Shown here piece after piece: positions 53,206-64,000 of a stretch of DNA of 64,000 nt. The position numbers and the translations under genes are program-made. The notes beneath the pieces are model-generated. The model made no database searches and was not told the origin of the DNA. It saw only the letters and a list, made by a program, of their open reading frames with translations. Source of the stretch: Patiria pectinifera (taxonomy: Eukaryota; Echinodermata; Asteroidea; Valvatida; Asterinidae). The first letter of the stretch is position 1; each line of letters opens with the position of its first letter. The DNA lies in the NCBI GenBank assembly GCA_029964075.1, contig CM057135.1, positions 5,131,001 through 5,195,000 on the forward strand. The letters are read 5' to 3'.

Positions 53206-53870
53206 AGATCATGTCTATGGCTTCAGCAATGAGTTTTCTTTGATCGACCAACTTGTACCATTCGGCGGATGTCAGATTCAGTCCTTTTTTTCCCCGCAAG
53301 TAGTTTAGTCTTGTCCTCGTTGAAGTAGTACTCTCTGACATTAACGTAGACACGGTTCTTGAAACGTTTGACACAGGCATAACGCTCACCTCCAATTTCG
53401 AATCGGACGGCGTTCTTCTCGTTCTCCTGCTGGTCGGGATCGGGGCTGAACTTTCTCTTGGTCGGCTTTCCCTTGATGAAAGGGGGCTTGGAGAGGTCCA
53501 TGGGTGGGTTACCCGTCAGCTCTGTCATGGCAGCCGCCAGCAGGTCCTCTGCCGGCCCGGAGTCCACCTAGCTTTCTTCCTGTTGCGGTAGTATGGTAGG
53601 TATGGACCACACACTCTCTCTTGTGAATATATTGTAATAGTAGGATCTATTTTCGGTGGTGCTGAAACCCTCGCGCCATCCTCTTTTAACTTGGGCATGG
53701 ATTAACTTCTTCACGCAGTCAAACGGCCCTTTCACCGACTCACTAGTTGGGGAAGACGGTGGTGCGTTTTTGCCCGATGCTGCAGCCATGACTGGTTCGA
53801 TGCGATGATGGTGATTTTGAGCAGAATTTTGATGTCTTCGGTTATTGGTAGGTGAATGATTTCCAAACAC
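53206..53870 (-). pseudogene. WW-domain plus PC4-domain protein, Polinton 2
   Basis: From the ATG at 53870, residues about 63-92 form a WW domain (RGWREGFSTTENRSYYYNIF then T-x4-VWSIP: both tryptophans, the central tyrosines, the asparagine and the proline). An in-frame TAG at 53568 follows, then the same frame continues (VDSGPAED). A PC4/SUB1-like domain follows: FEIGGERYACVKRFKNRVYV then NVREYYF, and after a frameshift near 53295 the end GLNLTSAEWYKLV. PC4 is a single-stranded DNA-binding transcription coactivator; WW domains bind proline motifs such as the RNA polymerase II tail. WW and PC4 together in one gene inside a Polinton is unfamiliar to me. Both breaks are single events. Confidence 0.7.
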
Positions 53871-54090
53871 AGCAGTGTCCCACTTTTATATACCCCGAAG
53901 TATCCGTATCCACAACACGTCATGACTGTTGTACCACTCCACCAATCAGGAGGCAACAAACGTTTCGTGTTCTAACTTGTCCAAATGTCTCTCACTCATC
54001 GCGCCCTGCGTCCCATTGTTCGCAGTGCTCTTGTCATTACCTGTCCGTCACGTCACAACCGTGACGTCACAAATCGTTGTGTAACTCCGG
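53871..54090. other. 5' region of the WW-PC4 gene
   Basis: No gene. TTTATATACCCC at 53884-53895, seen from the minus strand as GGGGTATATAAAAG, is a TATA-box-like sequence 15-25 bases before the start. Confidence 0.5.
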
Positions 54091-54447
54091 ACTTGTTGGA
54101 GCATGTCTAGAATCGAGGCTTGCGCCTCTGACCACTCCGTTCGGGGTCACTGGCGTGAGCCCACTGTCGCCACTACCGTGGCTCCGTTAATAAAAAAAAT
54201 AATAATAATTATAAGAATAATAATAAACTAAAATTAAATAAGAATAACTAAACAACGTAAAATAAAATATTAAATTAAATAAATTTAAAAAAAAAACAAA
54301 AAAACCCCACATTTTTTACACCTCCACCTCATGCCACCTCCACCTCATCTACCACCTCCACCTCATGCCACCTCATGCCACCTCATTCCCACCTCATCCC
54401 ACCTCACACCTCCTCAACGGGGGTCGAGCTGCTCCGCCTATACTACT
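54091..54447. repeat. Right terminal inverted repeat of Polinton 2
   Basis: Inverse partner of the left TIR. It contains GTCGCCACTACCGTGGCTCCGT, an A/T-rich stretch (54188-54310), CCACCTCATGCCACCTCCACC repeats and ends GCTCCGCCTATACTACT. Element end at 54447. Confidence 0.9.
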
Positions 54448-54453
54448 TACAGG
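54448..54453. other. Target-site duplication, right (TACAGG)
   Basis: Identical to 38265-38270. Confidence 0.9.
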
Positions 54454-55125
54454 AATTTAATTCGTTCAACAAGCAACACTACATTTTGATAATGGTTTAG
54501 TTCGCGTATCAGCCGAACTATATAAGATATGTTTATAACTACCGAGTTTTGTTCCAACCTTACCATACATAATGTCCACCAATGTTGCTGAAGTTCCGAA
54601 TATTTTCTGGTGCATTATCGATGCGGAACTGGGCCAAAATACCCTTCTCCTCTTCTAATAAAAGGCTATTACAATAAACTAAAGTAAAGCCTGTAACCGG
54701 CCATTTGACCCTACCATACAGACCTTACTGTATCGAGCAGCCGGGTTAACCCAGCATAAAGATCATAAAGGGTATCCTGACCGTTTCATCTCAGCCAGAT
54801 ATGAACAATATTAATATCCTTATTTTCCGTCGTATAATTAATATTTGCGCAGATTCCCCTACTTACCGCAAAGTACCATGTTGAGGCATTCTTGCATAGG
54901 ACCTTTCATAATACATTTTTTTACGAGCATCATGATCAAGATGAATTTGTTTATTGTTGCTCGTTACGTTCGGCAAAATCAAGCGAATTTACCACGCTGT
55001 TTGTTAACTCAGTAAGCACACTTCACATAATTTTGTTACCTTCCTTACTGATGTTTTCCTATTGAACACCGTAATTGAGATATTCGTCTCACTAGTCTCC
55101 GAGGGGCCTCGTCTCCTTCTATATC
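54454..55125. other. Spacer, nothing recognised
   Basis: No gene, element or RNA is seen. Confidence 0.4.
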
Positions 55126-55129
55126 ATGC

Positions 55130-55715
55130 CAGCATCTCTGTCAGGGTCTATCTGCCGACCAACCAACGTCTCTTTTTTTTTCTTTTTCTTTCTTTTCTGT
55201 CGGGGGCCTATCCGCCGATCAACAAACATGTCTTGTTTGTATTTCTCTCTGTCAGGGCCTAACCACCGACCAATAAATATGTCTCTTTTTGTTTCTCTCT
55301 GTCGGGGCCTATCCACCGACCGACAAACACGTCTGTTTTTTTTTTCTCTCTCTCTCTGTCGGGCCTATCCACCGATCAACAAACCTGTCTCTTATTAATG
55401 CTATTATTACGATTTTTTTTTCTGTCGCACCATGTCCGCCGACCAACAATTTTTTTTCTTTTGGTTTGTTTGGTTGGTTGTTTGGTTGTTTTCTCTCTTT
55501 GTTGGGATCTTTCCATTGACCAACAATTTTTTTTTCTGTCGGGGCCTATCCGCCGACCTGTCTTTTTTTGTTTCTCTCTATCGGGGCCTATCCACCGACC
55601 AACAAACATGTCTCTTTTTTGTGTCTCTCTGTCGGGGCCTATCCACCGACCAACAAACATGTCTCTTTTTTTGTTTCTCTATGTCAGGGCCTATCCACCG
55701 ACCAACAAACATCAG
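55130..55715. repeat. Minisatellite, about 11 units
   Basis: Units of about 50-55 bp around TCTGTCGGGGCCTATCCACC then GACCAACAAACATGTCTC, at about 55135, 55196, 55247, 55297, 55356, 55421, 55494, 55536, 55577, 55629 and 55680. T-runs vary between units. Open frames across it come from the repeat and are not genes. Confidence 0.9.
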
Positions 55716-58700
55716 AGGGACCCATTCGCCTTTTTATATCATACCCTTTTTTATATCATAGCCTTTGTCACATCATAGGGACCTAACCCCTTCTATTATA
55801 TCATTACCTGTATCCATAACATAGCCCCTTTATCTCCCATATCATTTCCTGAATCCACATCCTGATTCTTAGGGGACCCGACCCCTTTTTACAGCATTGC
55901 CAGGGAGAGCTACCGCAGAAACCGACTATTCCCGACGTCCCGTGGCACTTTATATGCGTACCTCAGTTTCATGTACATGTACTATATACGCGCCCGTACC
56001 AGAACGGCCACGCCGTGTATCACGAGTATACTGGAACTTTTCAAAGTAGTCAAAGAAGCCAGAGTCAAAGGAGGATGCGACTCTAGTTGTATAAAGTTCG
56101 CTTCGGTTTTTTATGTGAACATCTGTGTACGAACATTTTGAAGTTATTGATGAAATGTTCAACATTTTAACAGTCATTGCCTCGCACTAAATCTATAAGC
56201 TACAACTAGTCCAATATGTGATTTCTTTTCTTTTCAAATGGCCTATTGCCCCAATTCGGATAGGCTCTTGTTGGATAGGCTCTTAATTGATTTGGCCCTT
56301 AATGGGAAGCGCAAAACCCTGCTAAAATAGGAATTCTCGCATGCTGTCCGTTCTACTGCACATGGTGCTCAAATAATACTGGTACATTTGTTATGATAGT
56401 ATAGCAAATCAATCTAGCGCATATAAGCCGGCCACGCTGTCATGTCACGGTAGAGTAATCGCCCGCTGTGCGGAGGATATATAACGCACCTATTTCCGGG
56501 AGCATAAAACTCCATAGCAATGCTGCCTGCGGCATAACCCGCTAAATCAAACACCTGATCATCCTCATAGATACATGTATACCCATACCAACTAGGCGGT
56601 TATTTTCATGAAATCCTATAGGTGTGACTTGCATGTTGTATATTCAAGGCCCAACTGACAGTTTAATTGAACACAATTATGTACAGGCAGTTTCATCAGG
56701 CAAAAGTCAGTTTAATGAACTATAAGCGGCCATGCCATGTGGGATACATCCAGGCAAACAAGGGACCCGTCCCTTGGTAGGCAATTATCAATTGGGTTTT
56801 CCTTTTCCTGCACCTGTCGAGACCGGTCCTTAGACCGAACTAGTATCGTGTGGTGCAACCTTGCATATATTCCACTGGTGGGGGAGAAGCCCATGACCCG
56901 ATGTGCCGAGCACCCTACTTAATTAACCACCATCAACGGAGGTGGACAGGTGGGGTGCTGAATTCCCTTTTCTCACATATCAAACCCTAGGGTCTTTCTA
57001 AGGAAAATGCTCCCGCCCATTGACTCCATAAGCTGCCGAGATCGGTTGGATCTCTATTTACAGAATATGCAACAGACGATTTGCATCAATGATGACTATC
57101 TAGGTAAGTACACACCCTGAATTTCATTTACTCACAAACTGCTCTTCCTAGCGTCTATTGTTGCGATAACATTCCCGGCATACCAAACTCATTGCCCCTA
57201 AGAACTATATACAACAACTCTTAGAATATAGGCATGTCACTCACTATTTAAATTTGTAATGATCATCTCGCTCTTTTGGGACTACGAATCATAATAGTCT
57301 TGATCTATGGGTGGCTGTGATAATTTCTCAAGGGTAGATGAGAATTCAAGCTTGTTGTGGAAATACTGAAAGGAATTTCCATACCTCATTGTGAGAGCAA
57401 TGATTTGAGCGAATACTAATTAACACGGATATAAAACCAATTACCAGCTGCCAGACTGTGACAGGTGTCATTTTGCTCTCATAATTTGCGGGTAGAAACA
57501 TATATATTACAGAGCCATAAAATCACGTTCTCTACAGTTGTTCACTCAACTTGATAAAAAAAAAAAATTCGTTCATCAAAACTGACTTGCAGTTCTAGCA
57601 AAGAAGGACCCATAGGATCGGCATGTCATGCTAAACCATATTCCCTATCTGTATCCATATGTTTAAGGCGTGGCGATGATAAAAATGGGCTGCCGACAAA
57701 TAAAGGCACGACTGCACTTCATTGGATCGTTATACAATTGTAATCTTAAAATGCTTATTTATGCTTGTTCAATGTATACGAGAAATTGTCGGTATGTTCC
57801 AATGATGCCTTTCCTGAACCTGTGCATGGTGTCTATGTACATTTTGTTGATACTCAGCCCTTGTGCGCCTATCGAGCGATGTGCCCAATCTGTGTGTCAA
57901 ACTTAAACCTACTTTGTGCCGCTGCCACTGAATAATTGCCCAACTCTGCTATACGAAGAAGTCTACCCTTCTATCTTAAACTCCTGTGACTCCTCGACTC
58001 TTGGGTCCATGTTTTGGCGCGACAGGCGTTGGCGTAAACCATTCGCGCACAGGCGGCCTAACATTTCCCACAGGCATTCACGTAACATTCGCCCACAAGC
58101 TTGGTCTATTCAGTGTGCCTGTGGACTCAAGGTGAATAAAGAGAAAATTGCATGTGTGAGATAAACGTCATTGTGCCCAGGAATTATCACCTGGAAATAA
58201 TGCTTAATCCTATGTCCATTTGAGTAATATTTTTAAGTTCAAAATGTAATAGGAAAAGAAAATGGACACAACAATAATTGCTGTTCTATGATACATGCAC
58301 CAAGCAGGCCCTCTGCAAATCAGATGAAATAATGGTTTATCCAGCACCGAGTGGAACTGACCAAACAAAGTCCGGACGGCACTGCGTGATTATTATCAGT
58401 AAATCTGTGTTATTTCCTATTAAAATATACGAGTATGCCTATTATTTGCTCCTTTAAAGTAGGTATACATTTAAAAAGGTTTTAAATCGCTGAAATAAGG
58501 GCTGATAACCTTATTTGTTCCATAACTTTAAAAAACCCACACATATCATAGGCCTGTCCTCTGAACAAACACCTATACGCCAGATGCCTTAAAATATTAG
58601 TGTAACTTAATTTGGACGCACGTTTAAACCAATGATTCTCATTCGTAGATGTCCATCAAGGCACTTCAGGCCATCCCCTTGTATTGGAACATCACATTAT

Positions 58701-59000
58701 GTAGCAAGGACCGCAACATTCCATCGTCACGCATCATTGCGGAACGCCACTCCGCGCCGTAAATCATTGTCCGGGACAATCAACGCATTAGTTTTGCATG
58801 CAAGACGCCCCGTGTACAAAACACATGGCAGCCTATCTGCTGCATTTTGTCAACTGTCATTCCTGAGACAATTTTATTCAGGTTTCTCAAACTCGGTGTC
58901 AAAATATCACTATATCTGAAGGAACCAAATCCAAGTTCCTTGCTCTATGGCTGAATATTTGTGCAAAATAACGATTCATTCGGATGACTTCGTCACCTAA
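55716..59000. other. Long spacer without recognised genes
   Basis: I find no coding motif, RNA gene or element I can name. A few frames of 60-95 codons occur by chance. At 55715-55875 ATATCAT-rich short repeats continue the minisatellite region. Confidence 0.4.
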
Positions 59001-59090
59001 TTCAATTTACCAACGACCTGCATGGATTTTATTCAACAACTGCAAAAGAAACTGGGTTTCTCCTACCTTACTACCTTATTTTCCATTCGA

Positions 59091-59936
59091 CTAAAAGGGA
59101 AAACCTGAAATACTTCTGTGTCCATATAGCTTATGAATGGATGTCACAATTTTGTCCCCTTTTTGTGGTGGGATAGTGCCTGTCAATTGTACGAACCCCA
59201 AAAAAGTTATCTCATGTGCGGGTTCCAAAATAGACTTCTGTCTGTTTATGACACATCCCAAATCTTCAGTGAGGGACATCCGGCCTTTGATGTTATTTAA
59301 ACATTCAAAAATTGTTCTGTCCAATAGCAGCAAATCATCTATATAGTCACAAGATTCGTGACCCATGTTTCTTAGTGTGGTAATAAGAGGTTTCATTACC
59401 TTAGTGAACACTCGAGGGGCACTTGAAAGCCCAAAAGGCAGGCAGGTAAACTCATAAACTTTCCCTTGCCAAATAAATCTTAAGAACTGTCTGTGTTCAT
59501 GCGCAATGGGAAAAGCAAAGTATGCGTCTTTCAAATCAATAGACGCCATGAAGCAGTTGTGTGTGGTCAACTGCGTTGCGTAATGTATTGTGTCCATTTT
59601 GAAATGGAAGTATGCAACAAAAGCATTGAGCCCACGCAGGTTGATAATGGGCCGAAAAGATCCGTCTTTCTTTGGGCGGATAAAGATATTTGAAAGCAAT
59701 TCCCTTTTCACATGGCTTGTTTCAACAATGGCGCCCTTTAGACGCATTTTGTCTATTTCTTCACATACTAGACTAACTTCATGCTGTGAAATTAAAATTT
59801 CACAATTATCTAAAGTTATTTCACGCCATTTTGCTATAAATTTAGCAAGTCTGCCTGCTATATAAAGCGCCCTGGCGAAAACTCCCGCGGGACGACTGAT
59901 ACGGTCGTGTGTCCCGCCGGCGTTGGAATTGTCCAT
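59091..59936 (-). CDS. DIRS reverse transcriptase domain
   Basis: 281 residues without a break. IRPKKDGSFRPIINLRGLN near residue 76, IDLKDAYF near residue 133, LPFGLSSAP near residue 167 and CDYIDDLLLL near residue 195 are the successive boxes of this polymerase. It copies element RNA into DNA. It lacks RNase H and the C-terminal part, so it is not a working enzyme in context. Confidence 0.8.
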   Translation of the reverse strand: MDNSNAGGTHDRISRPAGVFARALYIAGRLAKFIAKWREITLDNCEILISQHEVSLVCEEIDKMRLKGAIVETSHVKRELLSNIFIRPKKDGSFRPIINLRGLNAFVAYFHFKMDTIHYATQLTTHNCFMASIDLKDAYFAFPIAHEHRQFLRFIWQGKVYEFTCLPFGLSSAPRVFTKVMKPLITTLRNMGHESCDYIDDLLLLDRTIFECLNNIKGRMSLTEDLGCVINRQKSILEPAHEITFLGFVQLTGTIPPQKGDKIVTSIHKLYGHRSISGFPF

Positions 59937-60880
59937 AGCCTGATTTGCCCGTTGAGCCTCGGTAATGTTGACCGACTTTGTGCCCTAATTCATTAGTTTC
60001 CTGTATGTCCTTACATTTTTTAGTAAGGTTGTCCCCAAATAACAGTCCAGTTATGGGTACTGGGGCAGAGCAAAGACCCCCGAATTGTTGATTTAAATTG
60101 GGTTTAATGAGATCTCGTCTTCGGAGATACAGTTCACGATTGGCATGCCCAATCATCGAGACTGCGTCAAGAAGTCGCTTAATGTCGACTATGGCATTGT
60201 CCAGTTTATCGGACGCAGAGGGGGCGTTAGCCGTGGCCATTAGCGATTCAATTGCCCGCACAATAGGCACCACACCTGCTAAAAAGGATTGTTGGGCCTT
60301 TTGCATTTAATGTCTAGCGAACGGGTCTTTGGTTTAAGGGTATTCCATACCTCAGCGTTTTCAATTTCTCTGTGACTTTGTCTTCGGCCAGCTTCTGACG
60401 CATTATTTTGGTCATGAGCCCAGCCAACCTTTCGTTGATTGGGGCCACAGTTGCACTCCCATCATCATATAACTGTTCATAGTCTTGTAGAACAGCCATG
60501 TCGGAATCCCCTTGCTCCGTTTGCTTTTTGTTTTGCAAGAGATCGTCGACAGTCTTACTAACATTCAGGGTGCTGTCCGACTCGTCATCGGATGTCGGGT
60601 CAGTTTTGGCCCGTTTCGGGAGTGGCTCAGGTAGAATAAATTATGTATCTGTTCCATGGCATTAGCCATGGAAGTGAGCTGGTTTTGGAGGGTTTCAAAA
60701 TCGTTAAACTCGTTTGATTTACGTTTACCCTTGGTCGAGGTTCTGCCTTTAGGCTTAACCGATTGTGTATCCAGCGGATTGCCACTGTAGGAGTTGGAGG
60801 GGCTGGACTCGTCTGGTTGAGTCGCTTGAGTTGTCTCCTCGTCTGTAGCCCCAGCACACAGCTCTAGGATATCGACCTAG
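59091..60880 (-). mobile_element. DIRS-type retroelement, gag and reverse transcriptase (copy 2)
   Basis: Minus strand. Gag-like from about 60880 to 59960 (FLAGVVPIVRAIESLMATAN, LLDAVSMIGHANRELYLRRR). Then reverse transcriptase from 59936 with VASIDLKDAYFA-like IDLKDAYFAFPIAHEHRQF, FTCLPFGLSSAPRVFTKVMK and the catalytic YIDDLLLLD near 59340. The element stops at about 59091 before RNase H. Same family as copy 1 at 28909-30860. Frameshifts between 60660 and 60310. Confidence 0.8.
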
Positions 60881-60989
60881 TCGATCATTTTTGTAGAGCA
60901 ATATACTTAACACGTTTCTATACGATACACTCCGGTCACAAAAATTGCACTGAAGAACCTGTGCTTCATGCGTGGTTATATAGGGGTAT

Positions 60990-61160
60990 CCAATTGTTTT
61001 ATACAATCGATGCTCTAAAGCGTTACGATACATTCCGGTTGAAGGTGCAATCTCACGTAAGGCCGAGGTGCTATGTGATAGTGAGGTAGAATTACACTTA
61101 GCTAATGATTTCAAAAGGCTTGGTGGAAGACTTGGATCTCCAGAATGAAAGGTTTTGAAT
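60990..61160 (-). pseudogene. Tyrosine recombinase remnant upstream of DIRS gag (copy 2)
   Basis: The minus strand reads LLKSLAKCNSTSLSHSTSAL then REIAPSTGMYRN. It aligns in spacing with the recombinase remnant just upstream of gag in copy 1 (about 31090-31010). The same truncated recombinase-gag order in both copies is discussed as a finding. Confidence 0.45.
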
Positions 61161-61640
61161 GCACAGGTGTGTAGTTTGTTAGTAATGACAGGTGGAACCG
61201 ACCAGGGAAAATATGCAAACAGCACCTGGGTGTCGCCTCGAATCGCCGGTAGGTTGTATTCTCGTAGCTGCTTGCGTGCATTCCGGACATTATTATTTAT
61301 GTCAACGGAAATGAACATTTTTGCTCCTTTGTATGGATTGTTCCAGAGCGATTTTGCAGCCTGTTTAAAGTTGTACTGTTTGTTCTCGAAGCGGGGGAAT
61401 TTGCAGTGGATGGGTCGTGGGCGAGTTTTACTAGCCTGGTTTGATGATCGGTGTGCAGGTGTATGATGGGCCCGTTCAACTTCTATCTGATCCCCGTTGT
61501 CCATCTTCATGTGTGACTTGAAGAAATCGGAAACAAATTCCTCACAGGAATGGTCACCTTCTGATCCTTCTGGGAAACCATAAAAAATTATGTTATTTTT
61601 TCAGCTTCAATTTCGCAAGTCCATGAGGACGTTGTCTTCC
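61160..61640 (-). pseudogene. LINE ORF1-like fragment
   Basis: The minus strand from about 61510 has QIEVERAHHTPAH, RPRPIHCKFPRFENKQ and MFISVDINNNVRNARKQLRE, the RNA-binding and C-terminal domains of L1-type ORF1 proteins. It runs directly to the recombinase remnant at about 61155, a junction between elements. Confidence 0.55.
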
Positions 61641-61904
61641 TTACACGAGCACGTATGGCTGCCATCTTGGCCACGATGAACATCGTCACTCACGGATTTC
61701 TATGCAATGGGGGGGGGGGGGGGTTAGATGACACTGCCATGACCCACTAAAGACATGTACTAGGACGAGATTTCGAAAACTCTTGTATTCATTGCTCTAT
61801 TCAGAAGAAAGAAAAAAAGAAACAATTATGCAATGTCTAGCTTTTCAGGTGGGTAAGAAACAAAGTCGGAGGGACAAAATTAAACGCAAATCAAAAGAAC
61901 TATT

Positions 61905-63673
61905 GGGTCATTCCGTGTAAAATCAACCCGCTTTTGGACCCGACCCTCACAGATTGAAACGATATTTGGTGTGATGATTGGCCTATATGAAAAAAACCCA
62001 GAACTTTTTTTTTTTTTTTGGAAATTGACTCGTTAGTTTTTGAGATACGAACAACGAACTTTTGACTAATTAGCATGACCTCCGAACTTTAAATACTTGT
62101 ATCTCAAAAACTATAGCGCCTACAAAGCCAAGTTGTACATCATATTAAAGTTCTTTGAATGGCCTCCATTTCATAAAATAAAACCAAAATCGTAGCATGA
62201 AGTGCAAAGAAAATGCGTAACAAAAATGTATGATGTCAGCAACAATCTTAAAAAATAATTGGGATGGGCGCTCTTAAAGTTTTTAAGTTATGATTTTTTT
62301 GAAGAAAGCCTGTCCATGAAAAAGTATGCATAATATTAAATGTACACTTGTACTGTGTACATGTACATGTGCACATTTTACCTGTGCATCATGTTTGCCC
62401 TTTACGACCGTATAGTTCCACTTATATATTAAGGGCAGAATAAAAATTACTTATAAAAATATGTTATACCGGTCTACGTTACTTTCATTTTTCGCTCAAC
62501 CAAAGTCTGTGTTGCAGTGTTCATCTCCTCGGCGGAGATCTTGTATACGCGTCCTGTTTCAGTGACCGGTTCCACTGCTGTTAGTACATCCTTGCCATGA
62601 TGTACTAACAAGTGTGTCTGGTCGATAGGGGAACTTGAAAGATGGAGATGGCCCATGGGGATGAAGGAAACTCAGTTCCACTTCTTGGGATGCTGGAAGG
62701 ATCTCCTAAACACATGCTAGCCACCAGTAACAGTCATACATCACTGTAACATATTCGCATTAGACATGCTGTACTTCTTAGCACTCTAACCACTATACTG
62801 ACTAACTGATGGACCAAACTGTGCACAAATGCACAGGTGTTAAGATTTTTTATGTACCAAACATCCATTGTTTTCTTTTCCAAGGCCATAAAGAGACAAT
62901 CGCTGGTCCAAATAAAGACCTAATCAGTGTTGTATTGCTCTGGTCAGTGTCAATAGTTAAAGCTTTGTGACACCAAGTAATACACTTTGGGTTTTTTGTT
63001 GAATATGATTGAAACTTGCACATCTATTCTTAAACTGCATAAAAGCACACAATACTGTCTAGAGGTAGGAAGATGCAGCCTATTTACATGAGTTGAGACT
63101 ATACGGTTGTAAAGGGCAAACTTCATGCACAGGTAAAATGTGCACATGTACATGTACACAGTACAAGTACATGTATTTAATATTATGCATACTTTTTTCA
63201 TGGACAGGCTTTCTTCAAAAAATCATAACTTAAAAACTTTAAAAGCGCCCATCTTAATTTTTTTTAAAGATTGTTGCCGACATCATAGACTAACATTTGA
63301 AAAAAATTCCAAAATTTGAAGCATATTGTTTTTCGTAATTCGAGGTCAAAGGTCATTTTGTTACGCATTTTCTCTGCACATCATGCTACGATTTTGGTTT
63401 TATTTTATGAAATAGAGGTCATTCAAAGAACTTTAATATAATGTACAACTTGGCTTTGTAGGCGCTATAGTTTTCGAGATACAAGTATTTAAAGTTCGGA
63501 GGTCATGCTAATTAGTCAAAAGTTCGTTGACCCGTATCTCAAAAACTAACGAGTCAATTTACAAAAAAAATCAGTTCTGGGGGTTTCTCACATAGGCCAA
63601 TCATCACACCAAATATCGTTTCAATCTGTGAGGGTCGGGTCCAAAAGCGTGTTCATTTGACACGGAATGACCC
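61905..63673. mobile_element. Foldback TIR element with TATT target duplication
   Basis: 1769 bp. The left end GGGTCATTCCGTGTAAAATC returns inverted at the right end (GACACGGAATGACCC). The inverted arms are about 510 bp (61905-62416) and about 575 bp (63097-63673); the right arm keeps about 55 bp that the left lacks (near 63300). TATT flanks both ends (61901-61904, 63674-63677). The 680-bp middle has no convincing gene. GGGTCATTCC ends are familiar to me from invertebrate foldback elements, but I do not assign a superfamily. Confidence 0.85.
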
Positions 63674-63789
63674 TATTGGTACAAGAACGAAAAACTCTCC
63701 AGAGCAGAACGGAATAAATGTAAATACACAGAAATGTAAAAAATATCCACAGAAAAGACCAGGGAACACCTGCAACAAAACGATGGTCT

Positions 63790-64000
63790 TCAACTTTATA
63801 TTTTCCTTGACAAGCGGGAGATCCATGATTTTGTTCATGGCAGTGTACGAGCCATACTTTGCGGAATACCCAGGGCTGTCTGCCCAGCCATCTCCTCCGA
63901 TGCTCAACGGCTTGCCAGTCTCCTTCAGCATTCTGTACAGATCGAGTACATGCTTAGTCCAGGTCCTCTCCACAGCAGGCAGGAGGTACTTCTGTTGATG
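63790..64000 (-). pseudogene. Transposase-like exon, cut by window end
   Basis: The minus strand reads ERTWTKHVLDLYRMLKETGK then GGDGWADSPGYSAKYGSYTA. A GDGR-x-DSPG-x-SAKY-x-Y pattern is, to my knowledge, typical of a transposase-derived family in fish and invertebrates (the first Asp is probably catalytic). The rest lies outside the window. The reading frame after 63790 is probably intron or decay. Confidence 0.4.

Larger units (their letters stand above)
38271..54447. mobile_element. Polinton 2: complete Maverick/Polinton with target duplication
   Basis: 16,177 bp bounded by TACAGG at 38265-38270 and 54448-54453, a 6-bp target-site duplication of the size Polintons make. The ends begin AGTAGTATAGGCGGAGCAGC and finish with its exact inverse. 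Long TIRs contain GGTGG/CATGAGG repeats. Genes inside are polymerase B, ATPase, basic protein, integrase, minor capsid, virion protein, major capsid and protease on the plus strand, then two on the minus strand. Most are damaged, so the copy is dead, but the ends are perfect. Confidence 0.95.

Noticed and set aside
55126-55786. Several open frames of 70-126 codons on both strands
   Set aside because: They follow the minisatellite unit and T-runs; no domain and strong low complexity.
58632-58919. 95-codon Arg/His-rich frame
   Set aside because: No domain, no splice or start context, and no neighbour supports it.

Overview
The window is eukaryotic, transposon-dense DNA, most likely from an aquatic invertebrate animal. 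This is inferred from spliced genes inside a transposon, Polinton/Maverick viruses, DIRS-type and Ty3/gypsy retroelements, LINEs, MITE-like elements and minisatellites; the phylum cannot be fixed by eye. I see no intact host gene. The only possible host exon is a weak glutaminase-like fragment near 13.7 kb.

Layout. 1-1850: decayed inverted partial copy of a Polinton-like virus, with a TIR-like tail to about 3765. 5340-28905: a second, longer copy of the same family (Polinton 1). It encodes a TFIIB-like factor, several membrane or virion proteins, a packaging ATPase, a double-jelly-roll major capsid protein, an integrase and a protein-primed DNA polymerase B, all broken. It has been invaded by GAGGCC-rich DNA, a 658-bp TIR element (14026-14683), a 5'-truncated LINE (15197-17304) and a young non-autonomous LTR element (18786-22398). 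28912-32300: DIRS-type retroelement pieces (reverse transcriptase, gag, tyrosine recombinase, RNase H), cut by the Polinton end. 32980-36440: a decayed Ty3/gypsy element with a downstream zinc-finger ORF.

38271-54447 is a second, unrelated Polinton (Polinton 2), 16,177 bp long. Its ends are exact: termini 5'-AG...CT-3', long TIRs and a 6-bp target duplication TACAGG on both sides. It carries spliced DNA polymerase B, packaging ATPase, small basic protein, chromodomain integrase, minor capsid, a glycine/arginine-rich virion protein, major capsid, adenain-like protease and, on the other strand, a Cys/His protein and a WW+PC4 two-domain gene. Its coding regions hold frameshifts and in-frame losses, including the polymerase motif C region, so it is a dead but recently inserted copy. 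55.13-55.72 kb is a minisatellite. 59091-61500 holds a second DIRS copy joined to a LINE ORF1 fragment. 61905-63673 is a foldback TIR element with 4-bp target duplication, and the window ends in a transposase-like exon.

In both Polintons the genes form a virus module: integrase for insertion, protein-primed polymerase for copying, ATPase, capsid proteins and protease for virion assembly. Most striking are the WW-PC4 gene, the TFIIB-like gene, terminator-like hairpins between convergent genes with AT-rich boxes before start codons, homologous introns within one Polinton gene, and the loss of the polymerase catalytic motif in an otherwise well-bounded element.
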